Below, piece after piece: positions 52,321 through 61,082 of a DNA stretch of 64,000 nt. The stretch is from NCBI GenBank assembly GCA_035525225.1, contig DATLFA010000034.1, positions 140,367 to 204,366 of the forward strand, written 5' to 3'. The notes below the pieces were generated by a model, which searched no databases, was not told the DNA's origin, and saw only the letters and a list, made by a program, of their open reading frames with translations. Both the position numbers and the translations under genes were made by a program. The stretch is from DATLFA01 sp035525225. Lineage in GTDB: Bacteria; Actinomycetota; Acidimicrobiia; Acidimicrobiales; WLNW01. The first letter of the stretch is position 1; every line of letters begins with the position of its first letter.

Positions 52321-53715
52321 ATGGCACAAGGCATCCGCCGCCCGCACGAAGCGGTCGACTTCGCGGCGATCGAGCGGATGTACCCGCCGCCGCCCGAATA
52401 CTTCGAGACCGCGTACTACGAGGACCGCGACACGATCGAGCGCAAGCAACTCGCGCGCCTCATCGACAAGGCGTGGCGTACCTATCAGGTGCCGTTCCAT
52501 CGTGATCGCTGGGACGCCGGCGGATTCCATCCGAGCGACATCAAGACGCTCGACGACTTGTGGAAGTGCCCCTTCTACACGATCGACGACATCCGCAAGA
52601 GCATCGACGACCACCCTCCGTTCGGCGACTACCAAGGCATCACGCCCGAACGTTCGTTGATCGAGCCGATGCGCGTCTACATGAGCGGCGGCACCACGGG
52701 GAAGTCGCGGCCGACCTTCTACACGATGTGGGATCGCATCGCCGGCGCGTCGTTCACCGCGCGTGCGCTCTATCAACTCGGCATCCGACCCGGCGACACC
52801 GTGCTCAACTCGTGGCTCTACGGCACCCACAACGGCGCGTGGTGCTTCGACGAAGCACTGTGGTACTGGCTCAACTGCACCGTGCTCACCACGAGCACCG
52901 GGACGGTCACGTCGACCGAGCGTCAGGTCAAGCTGGCCATCGAGTACGGCGCGACCTCGATCCTGACAACGGGCGATTACCTGTTGCGCCTCGCCGACGT
53001 GGCGCGCGAGTTGGGCTACGACCCAGCGAAGGATCTGAAGATCCGCGCGCTGCCCAACATCGGTGACCCCGAGTTGCTGACGCAAACCTTCGGGCCCGAC
53101 TACTACCGGTCCTACGGCTTCCACGAAGTGCAGTGGGTCTCGAGCGAATGCCCCATGCACGATGGCTTGCACATCTACGAGGACGGCTTCGTCGTGCAGG
53201 TCGTCGATGTCGAAACCGGTGAGCCGAAGCCCGACGGTGAGCTCGGTTCGCTCTGCGTCACCGAGCTCTACAAGACGGGTTCGCCGCAGTTCCGCTACAA
53301 CATCATGGACCTGTCGTATCTGTACCCGAAAGGCCAGTGCGGCTGTGGTTCGTGGCTGCGCAAGATGGGTCCGTTCACCGGACGCGGCGACAACATGGTC
53401 AAGCTGCGGGGCGTCAACGTGTGGCCCGAGGGCATCGGGTCGATCGCCTGCGACGTGCCGGGGACGTTGCCCGACTATTTCGTGACCGCACGGCGCAACG
53501 GCGCGCGCGACGAGATGATCATCTCAGTGGTGTCCGACCGCGACCCGTCAGAGTTCGAAGGGATCAAAGACGAGATCGAACGGCGACTCAAAGCACAGAT
53601 CGGTGTGGTGATCTTCGCCGAGGTCGTGCGCCCGGGCGCGCTCGATGACCTGACCGAGATCCACACGTCGCCCAAGTCCAAGCGATTCCGCGACGACAGG
53701 AGCGTGAACCGATGA
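52321..53715 (+). CDS. Phenylacetate-CoA ligase-like (PaaK family) protein
   Basis: A 464-residue adenylate-forming ligase. The phosphate-binding loop is MSGGTTGKSRPTFYT; later SSECPMHDGLHIYEDGF, FRYNIMDLS and GRGDNMVKLRGVNVWPEGI match the PaaK hinge and C-terminal domain. CGCGSW resembles the zinc-like cysteine cluster of this group. It would activate an aromatic or cyclic acid to its CoA ester. It lies after the thiolase/DUF35 pair and overlaps the next amidohydrolase by ATGA. Confidence 0.87.
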   Translation: MAQGIRRPHEAVDFAAIERMYPPPPEYFETAYYEDRDTIERKQLARLIDKAWRTYQVPFHRDRWDAGGFHPSDIKTLDDLWKCPFYTIDDIRKSIDDHPPFGDYQGITPERSLIEPMRVYMSGGTTGKSRPTFYTMWDRIAGASFTARALYQLGIRPGDTVLNSWLYGTHNGAWCFDEALWYWLNCTVLTTSTGTVTSTERQVKLAIEYGATSILTTGDYLLRLADVARELGYDPAKDLKIRALPNIGDPELLTQTFGPDYYRSYGFHEVQWVSSECPMHDGLHIYEDGFVVQVVDVETGEPKPDGELGSLCVTELYKTGSPQFRYNIMDLSYLYPKGQCGCGSWLRKMGPFTGRGDNMVKLRGVNVWPEGIGSIACDVPGTLPDYFVTARRNGARDEMIISVVSDRDPSEFEGIKDEIERRLKAQIGVVIFAEVVRPGALDDLTEIHTSPKSKRFRDDRSVNR

Positions 53716-54566
53716 CCGGTGCGATCGATTATCTGTGCAATGCCTTCACCCCCGATCGCGAGAAGGTGTGGGATGACGCCATCGCGGCGCAGGGTGTGCC
53801 CATCAAGGTGCGACGCGACCCGACCGATTCGTTCTGCGAGCCCGACGTGCTCGTCGCGCGCATGGACGAGCTCGACGTCGCGACGTGCCTCATCGCCACC
53901 AGCGACATGTCGCATCACGGTACGACCTTCGAATACGACCCGGTCGCCAACCGCTTCGCCGAGACGGCAGCGCTGGCCGATAAATACCCCGGTCGATTCG
54001 CGGCGCTGTGGGCCGTCAATCCGCAAAAAGGCATGGCCGGAGTGCGACGCGCTCGCGAGGTGCTCGACAACGATTGGGTAGCCGGTCTGTGGGTGCACAC
54101 GCACAGCTTCGACCGCCGCTTCGACCACGCCGACTACTACCCGTACTACGCGCTCGCCGCGGAGTACGGCGTGCCCGTCGCCATGCAGGCCGGCACTTCG
54201 GGCGGACTGATGCCCAGCGAGTGCGGGATGCCGATCGGCATCGATCGACCGGCGATCTATTTCCCCGAAGTCAACTTCTTGCTCTCGCACACGGGCTGGC
54301 CATGGGTGGCCGAGACGGTCGCGATGGCGCTCAAGTTCGCCAACGTCTACCTCGGCACCTGCGCGTACCCACCCAAGCATTGGGACCCCGCCGTGCACGC
54401 GTTCTTGCGGGGTCCAGGCAAGCGCAAGGTCATCTACGGCACCAATTTCCCGACCGTGGGCCATCGCGGATCGCTGGCACAGGTGGCCGAACTCGACCTC
54501 ACCGACGAAGTGCGTGCCAATCTGTTGCACGACAACGCGCTGCGCATCTTCACTCGGCTGGCGTAA
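53712..54566 (+). CDS. Amidohydrolase family protein lacking the N-terminal HxH
   Basis: A 284-residue TIM-barrel amidohydrolase. The N-terminus reads IDYLCNAFTPDREKVW; the usual metal-binding HxH or DxH of the first strand is missing. Later regions keep family order: MDELDVATCLIATSD, GLWVHTHSF, LLSHTGWPW and GTNFPTVGHRG. It may use a different metal site or a metal-free mechanism. The start overlaps the ligase stop. Confidence 0.78.
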   Translation: MTGAIDYLCNAFTPDREKVWDDAIAAQGVPIKVRRDPTDSFCEPDVLVARMDELDVATCLIATSDMSHHGTTFEYDPVANRFAETAALADKYPGRFAALWAVNPQKGMAGVRRAREVLDNDWVAGLWVHTHSFDRRFDHADYYPYYALAAEYGVPVAMQAGTSGGLMPSECGMPIGIDRPAIYFPEVNFLLSHTGWPWVAETVAMALKFANVYLGTCAYPPKHWDPAVHAFLRGPGKRKVIYGTNFPTVGHRGSLAQVAELDLTDEVRANLLHDNALRIFTRLA

Positions 54567-54617
54567 CTACCAACCTCAACAAGGCCCGAGGCCTTCAGAC
54601 CAGGAAGTCAGGGATTC

Positions 54618-54998
54618 ATGAGCGAGGTCACCTTCAATCACTTCGACACGGTGCCGTGGGTCGACGAAACGAAGAAGAAGGCCGTACCGGCCGAGGTCAT
54701 CGCCGAAGCGGCGAAGGCGGGTGCCCGGCGCAAGATGCTGGCCCAGGGCGAGACCGGCATCTATGTGCAGTACAGCGAATTGCCGGCGGACTTTCGCATC
54801 GACGCACACGCGCACAGTCATGACGAGGTCATCACGTTGATCTCGGGCAGCTGCACCGTCGACGGTGGTACGACGATGAAGGCCAGCGACACGGTGTGCA
54901 TCAAGGGCGGCACTGTGTACGGCTTCACGGCCGGCCCCGAGGGCATGGTGTTTCTCACCATCCGCGGCGGCGACTCCGTCACCAACTTCAAGAACTGA
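54618..54998 (+). CDS. Small cupin domain protein
   Basis: A 126-residue single-domain cupin. AHAHSHDEVITLISG supplies histidines and a glutamate of cupin motif 1, and IKGGTVYGFTAGPEG matches motif 2, although the second-motif histidine is not clear. The protein begins MSEVTFNHFDTVPWVDETKK. It may be a small metal dioxygenase, isomerase or binding protein. It lies between the amidohydrolase and the molybdenum enzyme gene. Confidence 0.75.
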   Translation: MSEVTFNHFDTVPWVDETKKKAVPAEVIAEAAKAGARRKMLAQGETGIYVQYSELPADFRIDAHAHSHDEVITLISGSCTVDGGTTMKASDTVCIKGGTVYGFTAGPEGMVFLTIRGGDSVTNFKN

Positions 54999-55002
54999 CA
55001 CC

Positions 55003-57360
55003 ATGGCCTCGAAGTTGACGGGTCAGTCGATCGAGCGGGTCGAAGACGCCCGCTTGCTCACCGGGCAGGGCCGTTTCGTCGGCGGCTTCGACCGAGTAGG
55101 GCTGTTGCATGCCGCGTTCGTGCGCAGCCCGATCGCGCACGCGCGGCTCGTGTCGATCGATGCGTCGCGGGCGCGGCAGGCGCCGGGTGTCGTGGCGGTT
55201 TTCGACGGCGACGACATCGCGGCGACGATGACGGGTCCGATGGCGGTCATGGGCCCGCCCGCTCTGAAGATCGCTCCCTACTGGCCGCTGGCGCGGGGCA
55301 AGGTGCGCGTCGTCGGTGATCCGGTCGCGATCGTCGTTGCGGATTCGAAAGCGCGCGCGGTCGACGCCGCCAACATGGTCGAAGTGAGCTACGACGCGCT
55401 CACGCCCGTCATCACCTTCGAACACGCCCGCGATACTTCTCGCCCGGCGCTGTGGGACGAGACCGGCACCAACGTCATCTACGAGGACAACACGACGTAC
55501 GGCAAGCCGTTCGCCGAGGTCGCCGCGGGTGCCGCCCACCTCGTCCGCCGGCGCTATACCCAACATCGCTACGCCCACGTGCCCATCGAGGGACGGGGCG
55601 CGATCGCGGACTACTCGAAATTCGCTCAGACGCTCGACTACGACATGGCCAACAAACGACCGCATTCGCTCAAGATGTCGCTGTCGTCGATGCTGGGCAT
55701 CCCGTATCCCAACGTGCACGCTCGCTCGGGCGACATCGGTGGGGCATTCGGTTCCAAGGGGCAGACGACGCGCGAGGACATCGCGCTGGGGGCGGCCGCG
55801 AAGCTGCTCGGTCGATCGATCAAATGGATCGAAGACCGTGGAGAAAATCTGCAGGCGGCCGGACACGCTCGCGAAGAGAATGTCGACATCGAGGCGGCGG
55901 TGGCCGCCGACGGTCGAGTGCTGGGCCTGCGTGTCGCGATGGAGATCGATGTCGGTGCGTACCCGATGTTGCCCTTCCCGGCGTCGATGTTCGCCGGCAT
56001 GGTCCGTGCCTTGCTGCCCAATGCGCTGCGGCTCGAGTCCTATGAGTTCGCAACGACGACGCTGATGACCAACAAGGGTTCGTACATCGCGTACCGCGCG
56101 CCATGGACGATCGAGACCGTGGTTCGCGAGCGTCTGCTCGACGAGATCGCGCGTGAAGTGGGCGTCGACGTCATCGACATCCGCCGCATCAACATGGTGC
56201 GCGCCGAGGATCAACCCACCCGCATGATCACCGGCGTGAGCATGACGGGCGTGACGATCCAAGAGTGTTTGGAGCACGCAGTCGGGCTGGCCGGCCTCGA
56301 CGAGTTCCGCGTCGCACAGGAGCAGGCGCGGCGCAACGGCCACTACCTCGGCGTCGGTTTCTCTTCGTTCGTCGAGATCGCGCCCGGGCCGCCCGACTTC
56401 GCGAAGTCGTTGGGCTTCGATCTGCCGAGTGAGACCGCGTGGGCCCGAGTCGAACCCACCGGTGACGTGGTCATCCAGACGTGGCAGGTCAACCACGGGC
56501 AGGGCCACGAGACCACGCTGGCACAGGTGGTGGCCGACGAGATGGGTGTGCCGTTGGCTCGGGTGCGCATCGATTGGGGTTCGAGCGACAACACGCCGTT
56601 CAACACGATGTCGACCGGTGGCTCACGTTCGGCGACGATGGGCGCGGGCGCGGCGAAGATGGCGACGCGCGCGGTCAAGCAGAAGGTGTTGCAGATCGCC
56701 GCGCAACTGCTCGAAGCGAATGCCGACGACCTCGAGATCGTCGACGGTGCCATCAGTGTGCGCGGTACACCGGCCAAGGCCGTCACCATTGCCGACGTCG
56801 CCCGTACGGCGTGGTTCGCTCCGTCGTCGTTGCCCGACGGGATGACGCAAGGCCTCGAGGCGTCCGTCGACTTCAAGGTGCCACCCGATGGCGGTTGGGT
56901 CAGCGCGTGTCACGTGTGTTGGGTCGACATCGACGTCGAGACGGGCCAGATCGACATTCCCCGCTATCTGGTGGTCGAGGATTGTGGCGACCTGATCAAC
57001 CCGGCAATCGTCGACGGCCAGATCCGCGGCGGCGTCATCCAAGGGATCGCGTCGGTGCTCCACGAAAAGCACATCTACGACGACGACGGGCAGTTGTTGA
57101 CGTCGTCGCTGACCGACTACCTCGTGCCCGCCGCATGCGACGTACCCGTGATCGACATCGAACACCTGCATTCGCCGCCGCAGCACGAGGTCAACTCGCG
57201 TGGTGTCGGCGAAGGTGGTCTGCTCGGCGCGCCGGCCGCGGTGCTCAACGCCGTTGCCGATGCCCTGGCGCCGCTCGGCGTCGCCATCACCGAAACCCAC
57301 CTGCCGCCCCAGCGAGTCCGCGAACTCATCGATCAGGCCGCTCGAGCCGCCCGCGCCTAG
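55003..57360 (+). CDS. Xanthine dehydrogenase/CoxL-family molybdopterin-binding subunit
   Basis: A 785-residue molybdenum hydroxylase large subunit. SIERVEDARLLTGQGRFVGG is the standard start; SGDIGGAFGSKGQ, NHGQGHETTLAQVVADEMG and the C-terminal GVGEGGLLGAPAA, with the catalytic glutamate, are conserved. The loop that identifies CO dehydrogenase form I (AYRCSFR) reads AYRAPW here, so it is not a form I CO dehydrogenase. No FAD or 2Fe-2S subunit gene is found beside it. It is the last gene of the plus-strand operon, followed by a long hairpin. Confidence 0.88.
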   Translation: MASKLTGQSIERVEDARLLTGQGRFVGGFDRVGLLHAAFVRSPIAHARLVSIDASRARQAPGVVAVFDGDDIAATMTGPMAVMGPPALKIAPYWPLARGKVRVVGDPVAIVVADSKARAVDAANMVEVSYDALTPVITFEHARDTSRPALWDETGTNVIYEDNTTYGKPFAEVAAGAAHLVRRRYTQHRYAHVPIEGRGAIADYSKFAQTLDYDMANKRPHSLKMSLSSMLGIPYPNVHARSGDIGGAFGSKGQTTREDIALGAAAKLLGRSIKWIEDRGENLQAAGHAREENVDIEAAVAADGRVLGLRVAMEIDVGAYPMLPFPASMFAGMVRALLPNALRLESYEFATTTLMTNKGSYIAYRAPWTIETVVRERLLDEIAREVGVDVIDIRRINMVRAEDQPTRMITGVSMTGVTIQECLEHAVGLAGLDEFRVAQEQARRNGHYLGVGFSSFVEIAPGPPDFAKSLGFDLPSETAWARVEPTGDVVIQTWQVNHGQGHETTLAQVVADEMGVPLARVRIDWGSSDNTPFNTMSTGGSRSATMGAGAAKMATRAVKQKVLQIAAQLLEANADDLEIVDGAISVRGTPAKAVTIADVARTAWFAPSSLPDGMTQGLEASVDFKVPPDGGWVSACHVCWVDIDVETGQIDIPRYLVVEDCGDLINPAIVDGQIRGGVIQGIASVLHEKHIYDDDGQLLTSSLTDYLVPAACDVPVIDIEHLHSPPQHEVNSRGVGEGGLLGAPAAVLNAVADALAPLGVAITETHLPPQRVRELIDQAARAARA

Positions 57361-57370
57361 CCTCCCCATG

Positions 57371-57421
57371 CGTTCTGGCAGCACAACGTCGGCCACAGTT
57401 CGACGTTGTGCTGCGAGAACG
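57371..57421. repeat. Long hairpin / REP-like inverted repeat, copy 2
   Basis: Arms at 57371-57391 and 57401-57421 (21 bases) pair with one mismatch around a nine-base loop. Arm sequence matches copy 1 at 5856-5908, and it again lies between convergent genes (the molybdenum enzyme and the TauD gene). No T-run follows. The loop sequence differs from copy 1, while the stem is conserved. Confidence 0.85.
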
Positions 57422-57452
57422 AGCGGTTTTGGGAGATTTTGGGGCGTGCCGG

Positions 57453-58283
57453 TCAGACGACGGGGTCGCCGGCGATGGTGATGCGCTGCATGATGCGGCG
57501 TTCGCCGGTGTAGTCGGGGACGGCGTAGTGCTGGGCCCAGCGGTTGTCCCAGAACGCCATGCTGCCCGGCCGCCAACTGAAGCGGCACTGGAACATCGGG
57601 TCGCGCTGGTGGTCGAACAGGAAGGGCTTGAGCACCTCGTTCTCGCGCTCGGTCAAGCCTTCGATGCGGCTCACCCAGTTGCGGCTGACGAACAGTGCCT
57701 TGCGTCCGGTGACGGGATTGGTGCGCACGACCGGATGGCGCTGCGGTGGGTATTGCTTTTGCATGTCGTCGATGGCTTCGGTCGCTTGCCCGTTGCTGCG
57801 GGCGATGGTGAGCATGCGCGTGAGGTCGTGGACCGCGGTCAGGCCGTCGAGGAACCGTTGCATGGTGGGGGAGAACGCCTCGTACGCCGTGTACATGTTG
57901 GCCCACAGCGTGTCGCCGCCGACCGCCGGTAGTTGCACCGCGCGCAAGATCGACCCGAGTGGTGGCTTCTCTAGATAGGTGTTGTCGGTGTGCCACGCAT
58001 CCGCGCCTTCGCCCTTGGGCGTGGTCTGGTCGAGCACGGAAACCTCTTGATGATCGGGGTGCTTGGGCCCGAACGGGTTGATGGTGATCTCACCGAATTT
58101 TCGGGCGAACCGCAGATGGTCGGCGGTCTCGATCTGTTGATCAAGGAAGAAGATCACGAGGTGCGCGTCGAGCGCGGCGCGAATCTCGGCGACCGTCGCG
58201 TCGTCGAGATCTTCACGCAGGTCGACGCCGTGGATCTCGGCGCCGATCACACCGGTCAATGGGCAAACTTCGATCACAGCCAC
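57453..58283 (-). CDS. TauD/TfdA family 2-oxoglutarate-dependent dioxygenase
   Basis: A 276-residue Fe(II)/2-oxoglutarate dioxygenase. The iron ligands are visible in WHTDNTY (H and D) and the late histidine in WDNRWAQHYAVPDY; the 2-oxoglutarate arginine is in GERRIMQR. VFFLDQ-like and FGPKHPDHQEV segments are typical. It would hydroxylate, and so cleave, a sulfonate, ether or similar compound. GTG 58283 is one base after the stop of the alcohol dehydrogenase gene, so the two are coupled. Confidence 0.9.
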   Translation of the reverse strand: MAVIEVCPLTGVIGAEIHGVDLREDLDDATVAEIRAALDAHLVIFFLDQQIETADHLRFARKFGEITINPFGPKHPDHQEVSVLDQTTPKGEGADAWHTDNTYLEKPPLGSILRAVQLPAVGGDTLWANMYTAYEAFSPTMQRFLDGLTAVHDLTRMLTIARSNGQATEAIDDMQKQYPPQRHPVVRTNPVTGRKALFVSRNWVSRIEGLTERENEVLKPFLFDHQRDPMFQCRFSWRPGSMAFWDNRWAQHYAVPDYTGERRIMQRITIAGDPVV

Positions 58284-58284
58284 C

Positions 58285-59385
58285 TCAGTTCATCACGATC
58301 ACACTGCGGGCAACGGTACCGGCCTCGGCCGCGGCAAACGCGTCGTGGACCCGGTCGAGCGGCAAGCGTTGCGAGATCAGCGAATCGATCGGCAGCTTGC
58401 CCGCCTGGTACAGCGCGACGATGCGGGGGATATCGCGCCCCGGCACGTTGCTGCCGCCGATGGTGCCCAACAGCTTGCGCTCGTTGAACAGCGAGCGCCC
58501 GTCTATCGGGATCTTGGCGCCACTCGGGGGTGAGCCCACCATGACGCACGTGCCGCCAGGCTTCGTGAGCTCGAAGGTCTGCGCGACCAGCTCGGCGTTG
58601 CCCACCACCTCGAACGCGAAGTCGACGCCGCCGGGCGACAGCGCCATCACGGCATCGTGCATTGACTGCGCGCTCGAGTCGACGCAGTCGGTCGCACCTG
58701 CGTTGGCCGCCATGTCGAGCTTGGTCGAGTTGGTGTCGATGGCGATGATGCACGCCGCGCCGGCCAGCCTGCACGCCATGACCACGTTGAGACCGACGCC
58801 GCCACAACCGACGATTGCCACCGTCGAGCCGGGCGTGACCTTGGCCGTGTTGAGCGCGGCGCCGACTCCGGTGGTGACGCCGCAGCCCGCGAGACAGATG
58901 ACGTCGAGCGGGATGTCCTTGGGGATGCGCACGACCTGCGCGCTGCGCAGGCACGAGTACTCCGCCAGGGTGCCGGTGCCCACCATCGGATGGATCTGCG
59001 TGCCGTTCTGTTGCAGGGCCGAGGTGCCGTCCCCACGGGTGCCGAAGATGTTCTTGATGCGCTCGTTGCCGTTGCAGTTGACGAAGTCGGCGCTGCGGCA
59101 GTTGTGGCACTGACCGCACGGACCGTAGAGCGCGAGCACCACGTGATCTCCGACGGCGACGTCGGTGACGGCCGAGCCGACCCATTCGACGACACCGGCG
59201 CCCTCGTGGCCAAGCACCATCGGCAGGTTTGCAGCCACACTGCGCCCGTGCAGCAGGTGCATGTCGCTGCCGCATACGCCCGACGCCGCGACCTTGACGA
59301 CGACCTCGTCGGGTCGGGGGTCGACGATCTCGACTTCTTCGACGTTGGCCCCCTTCTCGTAGTCGTGGATCACCACTGCGCGCAT
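58285..59385 (-). CDS. Zinc-dependent alcohol dehydrogenase (MDR family)
   Basis: A 366-residue medium-chain dehydrogenase. Catalytic zinc ligands are in VCGSDMHLLHG and GHEGAGVVEWVG; the structural-zinc cysteines are in GPCGQCHNCRSADFVNC. The nucleotide site is GCGGVGLN, and DTNST suggests NAD preference. It would oxidise an alcohol or hydroxy intermediate. It is the first gene of the ADH-TauD minus-strand operon and divergent from an acyl-CoA dehydrogenase. Confidence 0.9.
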   Translation of the reverse strand: MRAVVIHDYEKGANVEEVEIVDPRPDEVVVKVAASGVCGSDMHLLHGRSVAANLPMVLGHEGAGVVEWVGSAVTDVAVGDHVVLALYGPCGQCHNCRSADFVNCNGNERIKNIFGTRGDGTSALQQNGTQIHPMVGTGTLAEYSCLRSAQVVRIPKDIPLDVICLAGCGVTTGVGAALNTAKVTPGSTVAIVGCGGVGLNVVMACRLAGAACIIAIDTNSTKLDMAANAGATDCVDSSAQSMHDAVMALSPGGVDFAFEVVGNAELVAQTFELTKPGGTCVMVGSPPSGAKIPIDGRSLFNERKLLGTIGGSNVPGRDIPRIVALYQAGKLPIDSLISQRLPLDRVHDAFAAAEAGTVARSVIVMN

Positions 59386-59432
59386 CGCATCCCCCTGAAG
59401 TTCGACGGCTCGACACTAGTACTGTCCGCCGG

Positions 59433-60626
59433 ATGGACATCACCGACGACGCCGGCCGGCGCGCCGATCCGGTCGCCGACTCGCCCGAGCGGGCCGAGCT
59501 GCGGGCCGCGCTGCAGGCGTTGATCGCGCGTGAGGCACCGTCGGCTCGCATCCGCCAACTCGACGAGGCCGAGGAGTTCGACGACCACCTCTACGCGAAG
59601 CTCGACGAGCTCGGCGTGTTGGGTATCGACGCGCCCGAATCGCTCGGCGGCACTGGCGACGTACGCGATCAGTTGGTGGTGATCGAAGAGCTTGCGGCCG
59701 GGCCAACCTCTATGGCCGCGTTCATGATCGTGCAGTACATGATCATCCAAGTGCTCGGCGCGTTCGCGTCGACCGACGAGCAGCGAGCGATCCTGGCCGA
59801 TCTGGTAGCGGCGCGTACGAAGGTGTCGTTCTCGCTCAGCGAAGCCGATGGTGGCACCGATATCGCACGGATCATGAAGACGCGTGCCGAGCGCGACGCG
59901 GCGGGCGGATGGCGACTCAACGGCCACAAGATGTGGACTTCGGGAGCGACGCGCGCGCAGTGGTTGATCGTGCTCGCCCGCACCGGCGAGGCCACCCGTT
60001 CGGCCATCGATGGAGTGTCGATGCTGTTGGTGCCGACCGACGCCAAGGGTGTCGAGATCCGCCCGATCGACACGCTCGGCATCCACGGCCTGTCGACGTG
60101 CGAGGTGTTCTTCGATGATGTCGTGCTGGGCTCCGACGCATTGATCGGTGCCGAGAATGCCGGCTTTCGTCAGGCGTTCCGCACGTTGAATCGCGAAGGG
60201 ATCATTGCCAGCGCGGCCAGCTTGGGCGTGGGGCGCGGCGCACTCGAGTTCATCACGGACTACACGCGGGACCGGCACGTCTTCGGCAAGCCCATCGGAT
60301 CGTTCCAGGTGCCGCAACATTGGATGGTCGACGCCGCCGTGCACCTCGAAGCTGCCCGCAGCCTGATGGTGCGCGCCGCCCAAGTCGAGCTCGGGGGCGG
60401 GCGCGCCGACATGCTGGCGCTGATGGCCAAGCTGATGGCGTCGGAGGCCGCGCAGGACATTTCGCTCAAGGGCATGCAACTCATGGGCGGCTTCGGCTAC
60501 AGCCGCGAGCTGCCCATGCAGCGCTGGTTTCGGGACGTGCGCCTATGGAGCTTCGCGCCACTCAACAACGAGATGGTGCGCAACCGCATCGGCGAGCGCC
60601 TGCTCGGGTTGCCCCGGTCGTATTGA
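59433..60626 (+). CDS. Acyl-CoA dehydrogenase family protein
   Basis: A 397-residue acyl-CoA dehydrogenase. FSLSEADGGTDIARIMKT, LNGHKMWTSGATRAQW, GRGALEFITDYTRDRHVFGKPIG and GGFGYSRELPMQRWFRDVRL are all present, covering the flavin, substrate and C-terminal regions. It carries out the alpha,beta-oxidation step of an acyl-CoA. The thioesterase gene begins 15 bases after its stop. Confidence 0.9.
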   Translation: MDITDDAGRRADPVADSPERAELRAALQALIAREAPSARIRQLDEAEEFDDHLYAKLDELGVLGIDAPESLGGTGDVRDQLVVIEELAAGPTSMAAFMIVQYMIIQVLGAFASTDEQRAILADLVAARTKVSFSLSEADGGTDIARIMKTRAERDAAGGWRLNGHKMWTSGATRAQWLIVLARTGEATRSAIDGVSMLLVPTDAKGVEIRPIDTLGIHGLSTCEVFFDDVVLGSDALIGAENAGFRQAFRTLNREGIIASAASLGVGRGALEFITDYTRDRHVFGKPIGSFQVPQHWMVDAAVHLEAARSLMVRAAQVELGGGRADMLALMAKLMASEAAQDISLKGMQLMGGFGYSRELPMQRWFRDVRLWSFAPLNNEMVRNRIGERLLGLPRSY

Positions 60627-60641
60627 GATGGAGTGGTCCTC

Positions 60642-61076
60642 ATGACGAGCCGGGACGACTTCACGTTCTCGTATCGGCTGCGGGTGCGCTGGGCCGAGGT
60701 CGATCGGCAGGGCATCGTCTTCAATGCCCATTACCTCACGTACTTCGACGTCGGGATGACCGAGTATCTGCGCGCCATCGGCATCCCGTACCCCGATGGT
60801 TTTCTCACATTCGACGGCGACCTCTTCCTCGTCAAGGCGACGGTCGAATACAAGTCACCGGCGCTCTACGACGACGAGCTGGACTGTCATGTGCGCATCG
60901 GCCGCATCGGGTCGTCGAGCATGCAGTTCTTGTTCGCGCTCTACCGCGGCGACGAGCTGTTGGTGACGGGCAAGAACATCTACGTCAACGCGCATCCGGC
61001 GACGCGCACTCCAGCACCGGTGCACCAGGCCGTGCGCGACACGATCGTCGCGTTCGAACGCGTCGTCCCGCAGTGA
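60642..61076 (+). CDS. 4-hydroxybenzoyl-CoA-type acyl-CoA thioesterase
   Basis: A 144-residue hotdog thioesterase. VRWAEVDRQGIVFNAHYLTYFD is the family signature, read as VRWAEVDRQG and FNAHYLTYFD, with the aspartate-containing active-site loop. The ATG at 60642 follows GGAG. It releases a free acid from the CoA ester made by the preceding dehydrogenase, or acts as an overflow valve. The two genes form a small operon. Confidence 0.88.
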   Translation: MTSRDDFTFSYRLRVRWAEVDRQGIVFNAHYLTYFDVGMTEYLRAIGIPYPDGFLTFDGDLFLVKATVEYKSPALYDDELDCHVRIGRIGSSSMQFLFALYRGDELLVTGKNIYVNAHPATRTPAPVHQAVRDTIVAFERVVPQ

Positions 61077-61082
61077 CGCTCG

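Noticed and set aside
55003..57360. Aerobic CO dehydrogenase (CoxL form I)
   Set aside because: The AYRCSFR active-site loop is absent and no CoxM or CoxS genes are adjacent.
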